From Faeciplasma gallinarum (GTDB taxonomy: Bacteria; Bacillota; Clostridia; Oscillospirales; Ruminococcaceae), in the NCBI GenBank assembly GCA_018711085.1, contig DVIR01000056.1, positions 1-64,000 on the forward strand: 64,000 bases of DNA, in the 5' to 3' direction. The position numbers and the translations under genes were made by a program. The notes under the pieces were generated by a model. The model searched no databases, was not told the origin of the DNA, and saw only the letters and a list, made by a program, of their open reading frames with translations. Positions 1 through 8,223 of the stretch are shown piece by piece (the stretch's first letter is position 1; the number at the start of each line of letters is the position of its first letter).

Positions 1-679
1 AATGATAAATTTTCAACACGCTCCCGTAACTCTGCCGCAGTGTATCCGCTGTCTGTCTGGCAAGGTTTGTGCGCCCATCCACCAGAGTGAGCAGCACCCC
101 GTCCACCTTCAGAGCCGGGTTGATCTGCCGCTTCACTTTATTGATGGTTTTCATAAGCTGGGTCATGCCCTTGGCGGGAAGATAATGGGCCTGCACCGGG
201 ATAATCACGCTGTCCGCCGCAGCCAGGGCGTTTATCGTAATCATGCCCAGGGACGGCATACAATCAATGAGAACCACATCATAGTGCTTCTTGACCTCAT
301 TGACATAGGTTCTCAGCGTAAACTCCCGGCTCATGGCGGTGACCAGGCTCATTTCCAACGCGGACAGCTCAATGTTGGCGGGCATAAGGTCTACACCCTC
401 GATGTGGTGCATTATGCCCTCATCTGTGGTGAATGGCTCATCCCGGATCACTTTTTCCATGACGGTGGCAAGGGTGGTGGGAAGGCTGTCTTGGTTTTGC
501 CAGCCCAGGCAGGTGGTGAGGTCGCCTTGGGGGTCTGCGTCAATGAGCAGCACCTTTTTCCCCAGGCGGGCTAAACCAATGCCCAGGTTCACCGTCGTGG
601 TGGTTTTGCCTGTGCCGCCTTTCTGGTTGGCCAGCGCGATCACGCGGCCATTCCTGGGGCGGCTTCTTTGTTCCGGCAT
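1..679 (-). CDS. ParA/Soj-family partition ATPase, partial (C-terminus beyond window)
   Basis: The minus strand encodes about 226 residues running off the left edge. The N-terminus has the deviant Walker A motif KGGTGKTT, followed by LLIDADPQGDLTT and a Walker B-like VVLIDCMPSLG, the ParA/Soj signature. ParA ATPases separate plasmids, chromosomes or integrated elements together with a ParB partner, which would lie outside the window. I chose ATG at 679 because a GGAGG lies 8 bases upstream; an ATG at 685 sits too close to it. Base composition is richer in GC and codon use differs from the glycogen genes further right. With the next two genes it looks like the backbone of an integrative element rather than the chromosomal Soj locus; that context is inference. 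Confidence 0.9.
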   Translation of the reverse strand, partial: MPEQRSRPRNGRVIALANQKGGTGKTTTTVNLGIGLARLGKKVLLIDADPQGDLTTCLGWQNQDSLPTTLATVMEKVIRDEPFTTDEGIMHHIEGVDLMPANIELSALEMSLVTAMSREFTLRTYVNEVKKHYDVVLIDCMPSLGMITINALAAADSVIIPVQAHYLPAKGMTQLMKTINKVKRQINPALKVDGVLLTLVDGRTNLARQTADTLRQSYGSVLKIYH

Positions 680-824
680 CTTCATGTCCTCCTTCTTCTT
701 AGATTTAGCCGCCCGTTGGCAAGACGGACGGCTATGTATGCGGGAATCTGAAAGATGGACATGAAAAAAGCCGCTTACTCTTGCTGAAAAGAATAAGCGG
801 CTCATCAAGCAGCGATATGTAATT

Positions 825-989
825 TTACATCTTTTTCACCGGGGCGCACATGGCTTTGAGCAGAAGTTCATCCAGGCAGCCGGTGTCCCGATTTTCACGG
901 AGCATAGTATTGCGCAGGTGATTAAGGCTCTGAATCACAATACTGTTCTCGGCTGGGGTGAGGTATATCTTGAATTTCCGTTTTTTCAT
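825..989 (-). CDS. Small conserved mobile-element protein (54 aa)
   Basis: A 54-residue basic protein starting MKKRKFKIYLTPAE, with ATG at 989 preceded by AAGGAGG at good spacing. A longer reading to 1043 has no better ribosome site. I recognise it only as the type of short protein often seen between ParA and regulator genes in Bacillota conjugative elements; no biochemical function is known to me. It begins and ends with lysine-rich stretches and has no membrane segment. It lies between the ParA gene and the HTH regulator, all on the minus strand, so it may be part of the same element. The element link rests on recalled family resemblance and context. Confidence 0.7.
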   Translation of the reverse strand: MKKRKFKIYLTPAENSIVIQSLNHLRNTMLRENRDTGCLDELLLKAMCAPVKKM

Positions 990-1058
990 AGGGCGTTCCT
1001 CCTTTACGCTTTCAGTATATATAGAAGGAATACTGTACTGCAAATGTGCGATTTACAA

Positions 1059-1526
1059 TCAGATAGAAGTTGACTGGCAAAGGTATGTATCCACATTTAC
1101 CTTTAGCTTTTTCAGTGCGGCAAGGATTTTATCGTGTTCTTTACGGCGTGGAACGCGGGCTTCCCTTTCCCAGCCGGAATAGGTTGTTTGACCTATTCCA
1201 ATCACCTCTGCCATTTGCATTTGAGTTAAGGAAAGCTCATGCCGTACCTTTTTCAAAAGAGAGGAATACGGGTAATCTACAAAGGTAGTATATTCGTCCA
1301 GAAGTCTATTGCGGTCAATCCCCAGCGTATTTGCAAGTGCCACCGCTATATCGTGCTTAATGGGGTGTCGGTCATTCTCATACAGAACCAGTGTCGCGGG
1401 CACAATGCCAACCTTTTCTGCCAGTTCCCTTGTGGTGAGACCCTGGAATGTCCGGTGATACTTCAGATATTGGCCCGGTGTGGTGCATTTTTCATCGGTT
1501 TTGTAGTCAAAGGTCAAATGAATCAT
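1059..1526 (-). CDS. Tandem helix-turn-helix (XRE-type) regulator
   Basis: About 155 residues with two Cro/C1-type HTH domains in a row. The first covers roughly residues 15-70 (LTTRELAEKVGIVPATLVLYE), the second roughly 85-140 (LSLTQMQMAEVIGIGQTTYSGWE). ATG at 1526 is preferred because AAAGG lies upstream and because the longer reading to 1655 adds an AT-rich tail unlike an HTH protein. Such proteins usually repress element or phage genes by binding operators near their own promoter. It stands upstream, in transcription order, of the 54-aa protein and ParA, and probably regulates the element. The target operator is not identifiable by eye. Confidence 0.8.
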   Translation of the reverse strand: MIHLTFDYKTDEKCTTPGQYLKYHRTFQGLTTRELAEKVGIVPATLVLYENDRHPIKHDIAVALANTLGIDRNRLLDEYTTFVDYPYSSLLKKVRHELSLTQMQMAEVIGIGQTTYSGWEREARVPRRKEHDKILAALKKLKVNVDTYLCQSTSI

Positions 1527-1973
1527 GATTTTGCCTTTAGAATAGAGGTAAATCCCTGTGTGATTGAGATTACTATCGGTAATGAGATTTCTGCTTTGAC
1601 GAGTAACGATGTACCCCGTTAAAGCACGAAATAGATGATAAATAAATTTTATCACATTGCCTTGTTAAGGTCAAGTCTTTTTTTGATTAGTTTTCATCTA
1701 TTTCTATTGATATTGCACATTTTTGACAGATCAAAAATGTATGCCTTAACTCACACATTTGATAAGAAACTCCTTTCAGCACAAGCATCATCGCCCAATA
1801 TATATATATATATATGGAGAGCATAAATTTGTAAATATTTTAGCCTCGTGCTCATCGCCAAGCCCTGTAACCGCTTGTGAGGATGGCAAGCGTGCGGTGA
1901 TAGGTTCTGCCGGACAATTCGCTTCAAATACCGGCAAAGCTTTTGCCGTGCTGAGTACATACGCGCACGGCGC
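1527..1973. other. AT-rich gap and GC-richer structured stretch, no gene supported
   Basis: From 1640 to about 1830 the sequence is very AT-rich and contains a TA dinucleotide run at 1800-1816. From about 1838 to 1973 it becomes GC-richer and contains several inverted repeats, including TGCCGG/CCGGCA around 1910-1940 and GCCGTGC/GCACGGC around 1946-1972. Open frames here lack ribosome sites and cross the tRNA or its terminator, so I do not call a gene. It separates the element genes from tRNA-Leu and could hold an attachment site or small RNA. Confidence 0.5.
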
Positions 1974-2006
1974 AAAAAAATCGCAGACACTATATAGTAT
2001 CTGCGA
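1974..2006 (-). terminator. Intrinsic terminator after tRNA-Leu(CAG)
   Basis: The hairpin TCGCAGA...TCTGCGA at 1981-2006 is followed on the minus strand by seven T residues (1974-1980), immediately downstream of the tRNA. Confidence 0.85.
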
Positions 2007-2011
2007 CACCG

Positions 2012-2098
2012 TGGTGCAGGTAACAGGACTTGAACCTGCATGAAATTGCTCTCACATGGACCTGAACCATGCGCGTCTGCCAATTCCGCCATACCTGC
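2012..2098 (-). tRNA. tRNA-Leu (anticodon CAG)
   Basis: An 87-base cloverleaf with acceptor arms GCAGGTA/TACCTGC, the class II long variable arm, T-loop GGTTCAAGTCC and an encoded CCA end. The anticodon stem CATGG/CCATG encloses the loop TTCAGGT, giving anticodon CAG. A terminator follows directly. The 3' end faces the mobile-element-like genes, a common arrangement when an element integrates into a tRNA 3' end. Confidence 0.95.
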
Positions 2099-2100
2099 AT

Positions 2101-2151
2101 ACTTATAAAAACTGACGCTGCAGCGTTTGCAAAGCCGCTGCAACGTCAGTT
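2101..2151 (-). terminator. Intrinsic terminator of the glycogen operon
   Basis: Sixteen-base arms at 2110-2125 and 2136-2151 pair with one G-T position. A short T-rich tract follows on the minus strand, 34 bases after the glgA stop. Confidence 0.85.
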
Positions 2152-2184
2152 ATTGTATCACAAAATTTTTCTTTTGTAAAGAGG

Positions 2185-3600
2185 TTAGCCCACAATTTCT
2201 CTGTACAGACCAAGGTACAGCTCGGCGGAGCGTCTCCAGCTGAAGTCCTCTCTGAGTGCGTGGCTGACAAGCTTGCCCCACATCATGCGCTTATCGTAGT
2301 ACGCTCTTGCTCTGACAGTTGCGTCGAGCATGTCGTGAGCGTTATACGTCTTAAACGTAAATCCGTTTCCGCCCGGTCCGCCGCAGTCGGTTATGCTGTC
2401 CTTCAGGCCGCCCGTCTCTCTTACTATCGGGATGGTGCCGTATCTGAGTGCAACCATCTGCGAAAGTCCGCAAGGCTCGCTCTGGGACGGCATCAAGAAC
2501 ATATCTGCGCCGGCGTAAATTCTGTGCGCCAGGTCGGGAATAAAGCCTATCTTTGCGGCGACTCTGTCAGGATATCTGTATGCCATCTCCCTGAAGAAGT
2601 CCTCATACTGCTTATCTCCCGAGCCGAGTATCACAAACTTGTAGCCCAGGCGAACCATGTCCTCAAACACGCACTTGATGAGGTCTATGCCCTTATGCGC
2701 AACAAGTCTTGTTATGATAGCCATTATGGGTTCCTTGCCCACCGGCAGACCCATCTCCTCGAGCAGGCACTTTTTGCACTCTGCCTTGCCCGCTTTGTCC
2801 TCCGCAGAGAAGTGCGCGGGAAGCGCGGGGTCGGTCATGGGGTTGTACACGTCCTGATCTATGCCGTTGAGGAAGCCGCAGAGTTTATACTGCTTGCTCC
2901 AGAGCACGGGGTCAAGTCCGTGAGAGAAGTAGGGGTTGAGTATCTCCTGTGCATAGGTGGGAGACACGGTTGTGATCTTGTCGGCGGTTTCAAACGCGCC
3001 CTTCATGAAGTTGCAGCAGTTCTCATACTCCACTATATGCCATGCATCCTTTGGAAGGCCTATTATCTCTGTGCAAAGCTCCATTCCGTACTTGCCCTGA
3101 TACTGTATGTTGTGAATGGTGAACACCGTCTTGATGTTGCCGAATCCCGGCTGGCTCCTGTAAAAGAGGCTGTAGTACACGGGCACAAGCGCGGTCTGCC
3201 AATCGTTTGCGTTTATGACGTCCGGCATGAAGTCGATGTGCTTGAGCATTTCAAGGATAGCCCTTGAGAAGAACGTGAATCTCTCCGCGTCGTCATAGTG
3301 ACCGTATATTCCGTTTCTCTTGAAGTAGTACTCGTTATCCAAAAGGTAGTAGGTCACGCCGTTTTCGACGCCCTTGAACACGCCGCAGTACTGATTTCTC
3401 CACGAAACCGGAACATAAAAGTTGGTCATGTACTCAAGCTTGTCCCTCAGATCCTGTCTTATTCCCGCATAAAGGGGCAGAACAACTCTGCAATCATGTC
3501 CCGCCTCGTTGAGCGCTCTCGGCAAAGATCCCGCAACGTCTGCAAGTCCGCCCGAAGCAATATACGGGAGCGCCTCGCTTGCTGCATATAAAATTTTCAT
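2185..3600 (-). CDS. glgA: Glycogen synthase (ADP-glucose type, GT5)
   Basis: A 471-residue protein that transfers glucose from ADP-glucose to the growing alpha-1,4-glucan in the cytoplasm. The N-terminal motif SGGLADVAGSLP (about residues 17-28) is the GT5 form of the KTGGL nucleotide-sugar binding loop. The C-terminal Rossmann half carries SQSEPCGLSQM and VRETGGL, the conserved glutamate region. Length is typical of bacterial GlgA. It is the last gene of glgB-glgC-glgD-glgA, 49 bases after glgD, and ends at a terminator. A ribosome site (AAAGGAT) precedes the ATG. No domain is missing. Confidence 0.96.
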   Translation of the reverse strand: MKILYAASEALPYIASGGLADVAGSLPRALNEAGHDCRVVLPLYAGIRQDLRDKLEYMTNFYVPVSWRNQYCGVFKGVENGVTYYLLDNEYYFKRNGIYGHYDDAERFTFFSRAILEMLKHIDFMPDVINANDWQTALVPVYYSLFYRSQPGFGNIKTVFTIHNIQYQGKYGMELCTEIIGLPKDAWHIVEYENCCNFMKGAFETADKITTVSPTYAQEILNPYFSHGLDPVLWSKQYKLCGFLNGIDQDVYNPMTDPALPAHFSAEDKAGKAECKKCLLEEMGLPVGKEPIMAIITRLVAHKGIDLIKCVFEDMVRLGYKFVILGSGDKQYEDFFREMAYRYPDRVAAKIGFIPDLAHRIYAGADMFLMPSQSEPCGLSQMVALRYGTIPIVRETGGLKDSITDCGGPGGNGFTFKTYNAHDMLDATVRARAYYDKRMMWGKLVSHALREDFSWRRSAELYLGLYREIVG

Positions 3601-3649
3601 TTGAAATCATCCTTTCATAAATGATAAATGCGCCGATGCGATTGTTATT

Positions 3650-4777
3650 TTACAGAATTCGTCTCTTTGCGATATACAACGGGCTGCCTTCCGCCGAAGA
3701 TATGCAAAGCATGTCGCCTATCTTTACTTCCTTGTCGGTGATGATGTTTGAAACCTCGGTGGACTCGCCCACTATGGTGTCCTGCATGAGTATGCAGTTT
3801 CTCACAACGGCGCCCTTTTCAACTCTCACGCCTCTGAAGAGTATCGAGTTTTCAACAACGCCCTCAATAATGCATCCGTCCGCAACCAAAGAGTTTGTGA
3901 CGGAGCTGTTGAGTCCGTACTTTGAAGGAGCGTCGTCTCTTACCTTTGTGTAGATAGGTCTCTTCATCAATATGAGTCTTTCAAGGTTGGACTTGTCCAA
4001 AAGCGCCATGTTGGCGTCGTAATAGCTCTCGAGGTCGCTTATCTTGCTGTAATAACCCTCGTAATCGTACACTCTTATATCAAGCTCGTCAGCCATGTCC
4101 TGGAGTATGTCGCGGGCAAAGTTGAGCTTGCCCTTCGGAATCAGGTCTGTGACGAGGTCTATAAGGAGCTGCTTCTTGAGAAGGAACACATTTAAGCTCA
4201 TCTTGTAGTTGCCCGCTCTTGCGCAGTTGATGATGGTTTCCTTTACCCTGCCGTTGCCGCCTGCGTTGAAGATAATCGAGTCTGCGGTCTCGGATGCGGT
4301 GAACTCTGCGTTTACGGCTGCGCAGGTTATGTCTGCGCCGGACTCTATATGGGCTTCGGTGAGCTTTAAAAAGTCGGCGTTATACACCATGTTGCAGTCT
4401 GTTATTGCAACATACTCGCAGGGGGATTTGGTTATGTATCCGAGCGCGCCGCGAATTGCTTCGAGCTTGCCTGTGTAAAGACCGGAATCGGTTCTTCCGT
4501 AGGGAGGGAGTATGGTAAGTCCTCCGTCGGTACGGGCTAAATCCCACTGTCTTGCGGAGCCGATATGGTCGATGAGCGACTGATAGTTGGACTTTGTTAT
4601 CACGCCAACCCTCGTCATCCCGGAGTTGACCATGTTGGACAGGTGGAAATCAATAAGGCGGAATCTTCCCCCGAAAGGTATAGACGCCATTGTTCTGTTA
4701 GCTGAAAGCTCAGGTATACATTCCTCATGCGAATTTGCAAAGATTATACCCAAAACATTTGTCATGTTATAACTCAT
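3650..4777 (-). CDS. glgD: GlgD subunit of glucose-1-phosphate adenylyltransferase
   Basis: A 375-residue paralogue of GlgC. It has the nucleotidyltransferase fold and a C-terminal left-handed beta-helix of hexapeptide-like repeats (about residues 280-360). At the N-terminus the GGxGxRLxxLT pyrophosphorylase motif seen in GlgC is replaced by FANSHEECIPELSANR, so it is probably non-catalytic. In Bacillota GlgD is known to pair with GlgC and raise its activity. It lies 12 bases downstream of glgC, which favours coupled translation and a matched subunit ratio. Confidence 0.94.
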   Translation of the reverse strand: MSYNMTNVLGIIFANSHEECIPELSANRTMASIPFGGRFRLIDFHLSNMVNSGMTRVGVITKSNYQSLIDHIGSARQWDLARTDGGLTILPPYGRTDSGLYTGKLEAIRGALGYITKSPCEYVAITDCNMVYNADFLKLTEAHIESGADITCAAVNAEFTASETADSIIFNAGGNGRVKETIINCARAGNYKMSLNVFLLKKQLLIDLVTDLIPKGKLNFARDILQDMADELDIRVYDYEGYYSKISDLESYYDANMALLDKSNLERLILMKRPIYTKVRDDAPSKYGLNSSVTNSLVADGCIIEGVVENSILFRGVRVEKGAVVRNCILMQDTIVGESTEVSNIITDKEVKIGDMLCISSAEGSPLYIAKRRIL

Positions 4778-4789
4778 AGCTCTTCCTCC

Positions 4790-5992
4790 TTATATATCCG
4801 CGGAAATGATCTGCTTGGGTGCGACAACAGTGCCCTGGCTTACGGTTATATCATGACCTACAACTGCAATGCCCCACTCCGACTTGTTCTCTATTGTCTC
4901 GGGTCTTGCGCCTATATGCGCTCCCGCTTCGATAACGCTTGACTCGCCGACTATCGCGTACTCAACCACCGCGCCCTTCTTTACGGTCGCGCCGGGCATG
5001 AGTATTGAATCGGTGACTGTCGCTCCCTCTTCTATCGTAACTCCGCCTGAAATCATCGAGAAATCAACAGTTCCCTCTATGATGCAGCCGGTGGTTATCA
5101 TCGAGTTTTGCACCTTGGCGTTTCTGCCTATGAGGTGAGGTGCGCGGGAGTCGTTATTTGAATATATCTTCCAGCTCTGATCGTACAGGTCAAGAGGCAC
5201 CACAGGGTTCAAAAGATCCATGTTTGCCTCCCACAGGCTGTCTATCGTTCCGACGTCCTTCCAATATCCGCTGAAGCGGTACGCATAGAGCTTTTCCTTG
5301 TTTTCAAGCATGGCGGGGATTACATTCTTTCCGAAGTCCTTTGTCGCGGTCTCGTCAAGCTCGTTTTCGGTGAGGTACTTTTTAAGCGTAGGATACGAGA
5401 ATATGTATATGCCCATCGAAGCCAAGGTGCTCTCCGGCTCCTTTGGCTTTTCAACGAACTTTGTTATGGCGTCGTTTTCGTCCGTTGACATGATTCCGAA
5501 GCGCGACGCCTCCGCAAGCTCAACTTCTATGACGGCGATTGTGCAAACCGCGCCCTTTTCCTTGTGGAACTTGAGCATCTTGGAGTAGTCCATTTTGTAT
5601 ATATGGTCGCCCGAAAGTATGACGACATATTCCGGGTCGTACCTCTCTATGAACGAAAGGTTCTGATAAATTGCATTTGCGGTTCCTTCATACCACTGCG
5701 CGCCCGAATTGGACTGATAGGGCGGGAGTATATGAACGCCTCCGTGGATTCTGTCAAGGTTCCACGCCTGACCGTTGCCGATATAATCGTTTAGGACGAG
5801 CGGCTGGTACTGCGTCAGAACGCCGACGGTGTCTATGCCGGAGTTTACGCAGTTAGACAGCGGAAAATCAATGATTCTGTACTTGCCTCCGTAGGGAACG
5901 GCGGGCTTGGCGACGTTCTTTGTGAGAGCATAAAGCCTTGAGCCCTGTCCCCCTGCCAAAAGCATCGCAACACATTCTTTCTTGTTATACAT
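4790..5992 (-). CDS. glgC: Glucose-1-phosphate adenylyltransferase, catalytic subunit
   Basis: A 400-residue enzyme making ADP-glucose from glucose-1-phosphate and ATP, the committed step of bacterial glycogen synthesis. Visible motifs are LLAGGQGSRLYALT near residue 12, KPAVPYGGKYRIIDFPLSN, and GDHIYKMDY. A C-terminal beta-helix (about 290-390) carries the repeated isoleucine/glycine pattern. Start ATG at 5992 follows GAAAGGAAGAGA. It lies 18 bases after glgB and 12 before glgD in one operon. Confidence 0.96.
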   Translation of the reverse strand: MYNKKECVAMLLAGGQGSRLYALTKNVAKPAVPYGGKYRIIDFPLSNCVNSGIDTVGVLTQYQPLVLNDYIGNGQAWNLDRIHGGVHILPPYQSNSGAQWYEGTANAIYQNLSFIERYDPEYVVILSGDHIYKMDYSKMLKFHKEKGAVCTIAVIEVELAEASRFGIMSTDENDAITKFVEKPKEPESTLASMGIYIFSYPTLKKYLTENELDETATKDFGKNVIPAMLENKEKLYAYRFSGYWKDVGTIDSLWEANMDLLNPVVPLDLYDQSWKIYSNNDSRAPHLIGRNAKVQNSMITTGCIIEGTVDFSMISGGVTIEEGATVTDSILMPGATVKKGAVVEYAIVGESSVIEAGAHIGARPETIENKSEWGIAVVGHDITVSQGTVVAPKQIISADI

Positions 5993-6010
5993 TTCTCTCT
6001 TCCTTTCGTT

Positions 6011-7927
6011 TTAGCTTTTAGGTTCTTTATTTTCCGTCGCGGGTTTTGCCTTCTTAGGTGCGGGATTCTTTCTCACCTTGAAGTACATAACCGACATGGC
6101 GGGTATATCTATCGCTATAGACTGGTCAAAGCCGTGCATGGGCTCGTTTTCAGACTTCACGGGCTGGTTTGCATACGGGGAGCCGTCCTTTGAAGAGGAG
6201 TTGAACACCTCGGTATACGTGCCCTTATAAGGCACTCCGAAGCGGTATCCCTTTCTCTCAACCGGCACAAAGTTGCAAACTGCTATTACCTCCTTGCCGG
6301 AGTCGTCAATTCTTCTGAAAACAATTATGCTCTGCTTGTAGTCGTCGGCGGAAATCCACTTGAATCCGTCCCACGAGTAGTCCTCAGTCCACATGGGCGG
6401 GTTGTCAAGATAGAACTTGTTCAGGTTCTTAACAAATGTCTGGAAGTTGCGGTGGTTTTCAAATTCGTCAACCATGAACCACTCCAGCCCCGACTTGTAG
6501 TCCCACTCCTTAAACTGGGCAAACTCGCATCCCATAAAGAGCATTTTCTTTCCCGGATGCGCCATCATGTAGCTCAAAAACGCCTTGTCGCCCAAGAACT
6601 TCATATCTATGTCGCCCGGCATCTTGTCTATAAGCGACTTCTTGCCGTGGACAACCTCATCATGCGATATGGGGAGTATGAAGTTCTCCGAAAAAGCATA
6701 GAAGAATGAGAAGGTGAGCTGATTGTGATTATAGCTCCTGAAATAGGGATCCATGGACATGTACTTCATCATGTCGTTCATCCAGCCCATGTTCCACTTG
6801 AAGTTGAAGCCCAGTCCGCCGACATCGACGGGCTTTGTGACGTTCGGCCACGCAGTGGACTCCTCCGCTATCATTATGGCGTTGGGGCAGCGCGCAAACA
6901 CCGCGGTATTCAGCTGCTGCAAAAACTCCACAGCCTCAAGGTTTTCGTTTCCGCCGTATTTGTTTGGACGCCACTCTCCGCCCTGTCTGTCGTAGTCGAG
7001 GTAGAGCATGGACGCCACGGCATCCACCCTCAAGCCGTCTACGTGATACTTTTCAAGCCAGAAAATCGCGTTTGATATCAAAAACGACCTTACCTCCGGC
7101 CTTCCGAAGTCGAACACCCTCGTTCCCCACGCCTTGTGCTCCATCTTCAGCGGGTCGGAATACTCATAGCACGGCGAGCCGTCAAATTCGTAAAGTCCCG
7201 CCTCATCCTTAGGAAAGTGCGCAGGCACCCAGTCGAGTATTACGCCTATTCCCGCCTGATGGAATTTGTCTATCATCTTCATGAAATCGTCCGGAGTTCC
7301 GAATCTCGACGTCGGAGCAAAATATCCTATGACCTGATAGCCCCACGAACCGTCATACGGGTACTCCGCAAGCGGCATAAACTCAACGTGGGTGTAGTTC
7401 ATGCTCTTCACGTAGGGAATAAGCTCCTCGGCAGCCTTCTCGTAATTAAAGAAGTTTCCGTCGGGGTACTGCTTCCACGAGCCGAGATTGACCTCGTATA
7501 TGTTCATTGGCGCATTATAAGGCGATTTTGTCTTTCTGCGTCGCATCCACGCCCCGTCCTTCCAGGCATAGGTGGATATATCATATATCTTTGTGCCTGT
7601 CGCGGGGTTTGTCTCCATGTGCACTCCGTACGGGTCGGCCTTCATCCTCACGACACCGTCCGCACCCACTACGCAGTACTTGTAAACGGAATACTTGCCA
7701 AGGCCGGCAGCCTTGCCTTCCCATATTCCGCTTTTATGCCTCTTGCAGGGATTTTTCTCACTGTCCCATCCGTTGAAGTCTCCTACTATGGAAACCTTCT
7801 TTGCGTTGGGCGCCCAAACTCTGAATACGTATTCGCCCTCCGCTATCTTATGAGCTCCCAAAAAGTCCGCCGCATCACGGCACTTGCCGGAAAGAAAACT
7901 CTTTGCAAACTCCTTAATTGTCTCCAC
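6011..7927 (-). CDS. glgB: 1,4-alpha-glucan branching enzyme (GH13)
   Basis: A 638-residue enzyme creating alpha-1,6 branches in glycogen. It has an N-terminal CBM48 beta-sandwich (about 25-110, with VWAPNAKKVSIVGDFNGW) and a GH13 catalytic barrel. The nucleophile is in DGLRVDAVAS, the acid/base glutamate in IMIAEEST, and the third carboxylate in PISHDEVVHGK. A C-terminal beta domain follows. The start is GTG at 7927 with an AAAGGGGAG site 8 bases upstream. It is the first gene of the glycogen operon, about 127 bases after the predicted transcription start. Confidence 0.96.
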   Translation of the reverse strand: METIKEFAKSFLSGKCRDAADFLGAHKIAEGEYVFRVWAPNAKKVSIVGDFNGWDSEKNPCKRHKSGIWEGKAAGLGKYSVYKYCVVGADGVVRMKADPYGVHMETNPATGTKIYDISTYAWKDGAWMRRRKTKSPYNAPMNIYEVNLGSWKQYPDGNFFNYEKAAEELIPYVKSMNYTHVEFMPLAEYPYDGSWGYQVIGYFAPTSRFGTPDDFMKMIDKFHQAGIGVILDWVPAHFPKDEAGLYEFDGSPCYEYSDPLKMEHKAWGTRVFDFGRPEVRSFLISNAIFWLEKYHVDGLRVDAVASMLYLDYDRQGGEWRPNKYGGNENLEAVEFLQQLNTAVFARCPNAIMIAEESTAWPNVTKPVDVGGLGFNFKWNMGWMNDMMKYMSMDPYFRSYNHNQLTFSFFYAFSENFILPISHDEVVHGKKSLIDKMPGDIDMKFLGDKAFLSYMMAHPGKKMLFMGCEFAQFKEWDYKSGLEWFMVDEFENHRNFQTFVKNLNKFYLDNPPMWTEDYSWDGFKWISADDYKQSIIVFRRIDDSGKEVIAVCNFVPVERKGYRFGVPYKGTYTEVFNSSSKDGSPYANQPVKSENEPMHGFDQSIAIDIPAMSVMYFKVRKNPAPKKAKPATENKEPKS

Positions 7928-8060
7928 TTAAATCACTCCCCTTTGAATCAATTACAATCACGCCGTCGACGCGCAGATATAACTATGTAAAATTCCCTCG
8001 TTAAGAGGAATATCAGGTTTATTTCTGTCTCGGTGCGCACTCGCATATTATTATGATTTT

Positions 8061-8089
8061 ATTATAATAAAGTTATATCATTTTTGCAA
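8061..8089 (-). promoter_or_regulatory. SigA-type promoter of the glycogen operon
   Basis: On the minus strand TTGCAA and a perfect TATAAT are separated by 17 bases. Transcription would start near 8054 and leave a leader of about 127 bases before glgB. The surrounding 7928-8223 gap is AT-rich and shows nothing else. Confidence 0.85.
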
Positions 8090-8223
8090 GTTTTTTTATC
8101 ACATTTTTCATATTTCCACATGAACACGAGCTACTTTTTATGCACTATTACTATAAACTTTTCATACACAGCGCCGTTTTAAGCCTCGACTTAACATAAC
8201 TTTTACATATATATTTTAAATTG

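Noticed and set aside
2..764. Plus-strand open frames opposite ParA
   Set aside because: They are antisense to a clear ParA reading with Walker motifs on the minus strand.
1800..1816. TA dinucleotide run as a regulatory repeat
   Set aside because: Too simple and not linked to a promoter.
1751..2143. Open frames across tRNA-Leu and its terminator
   Set aside because: They translate a tRNA and hairpin and have no ribosome site.
2260..3267. 335-aa plus-strand frame opposite glgA
   Set aside because: Shadow of glgA caused by codon bias; no start site or family pattern.
7136..7990. 284-aa plus-strand frame opposite glgB
   Set aside because: Antisense to conserved GH13 motifs; composition typical of shadow frames.
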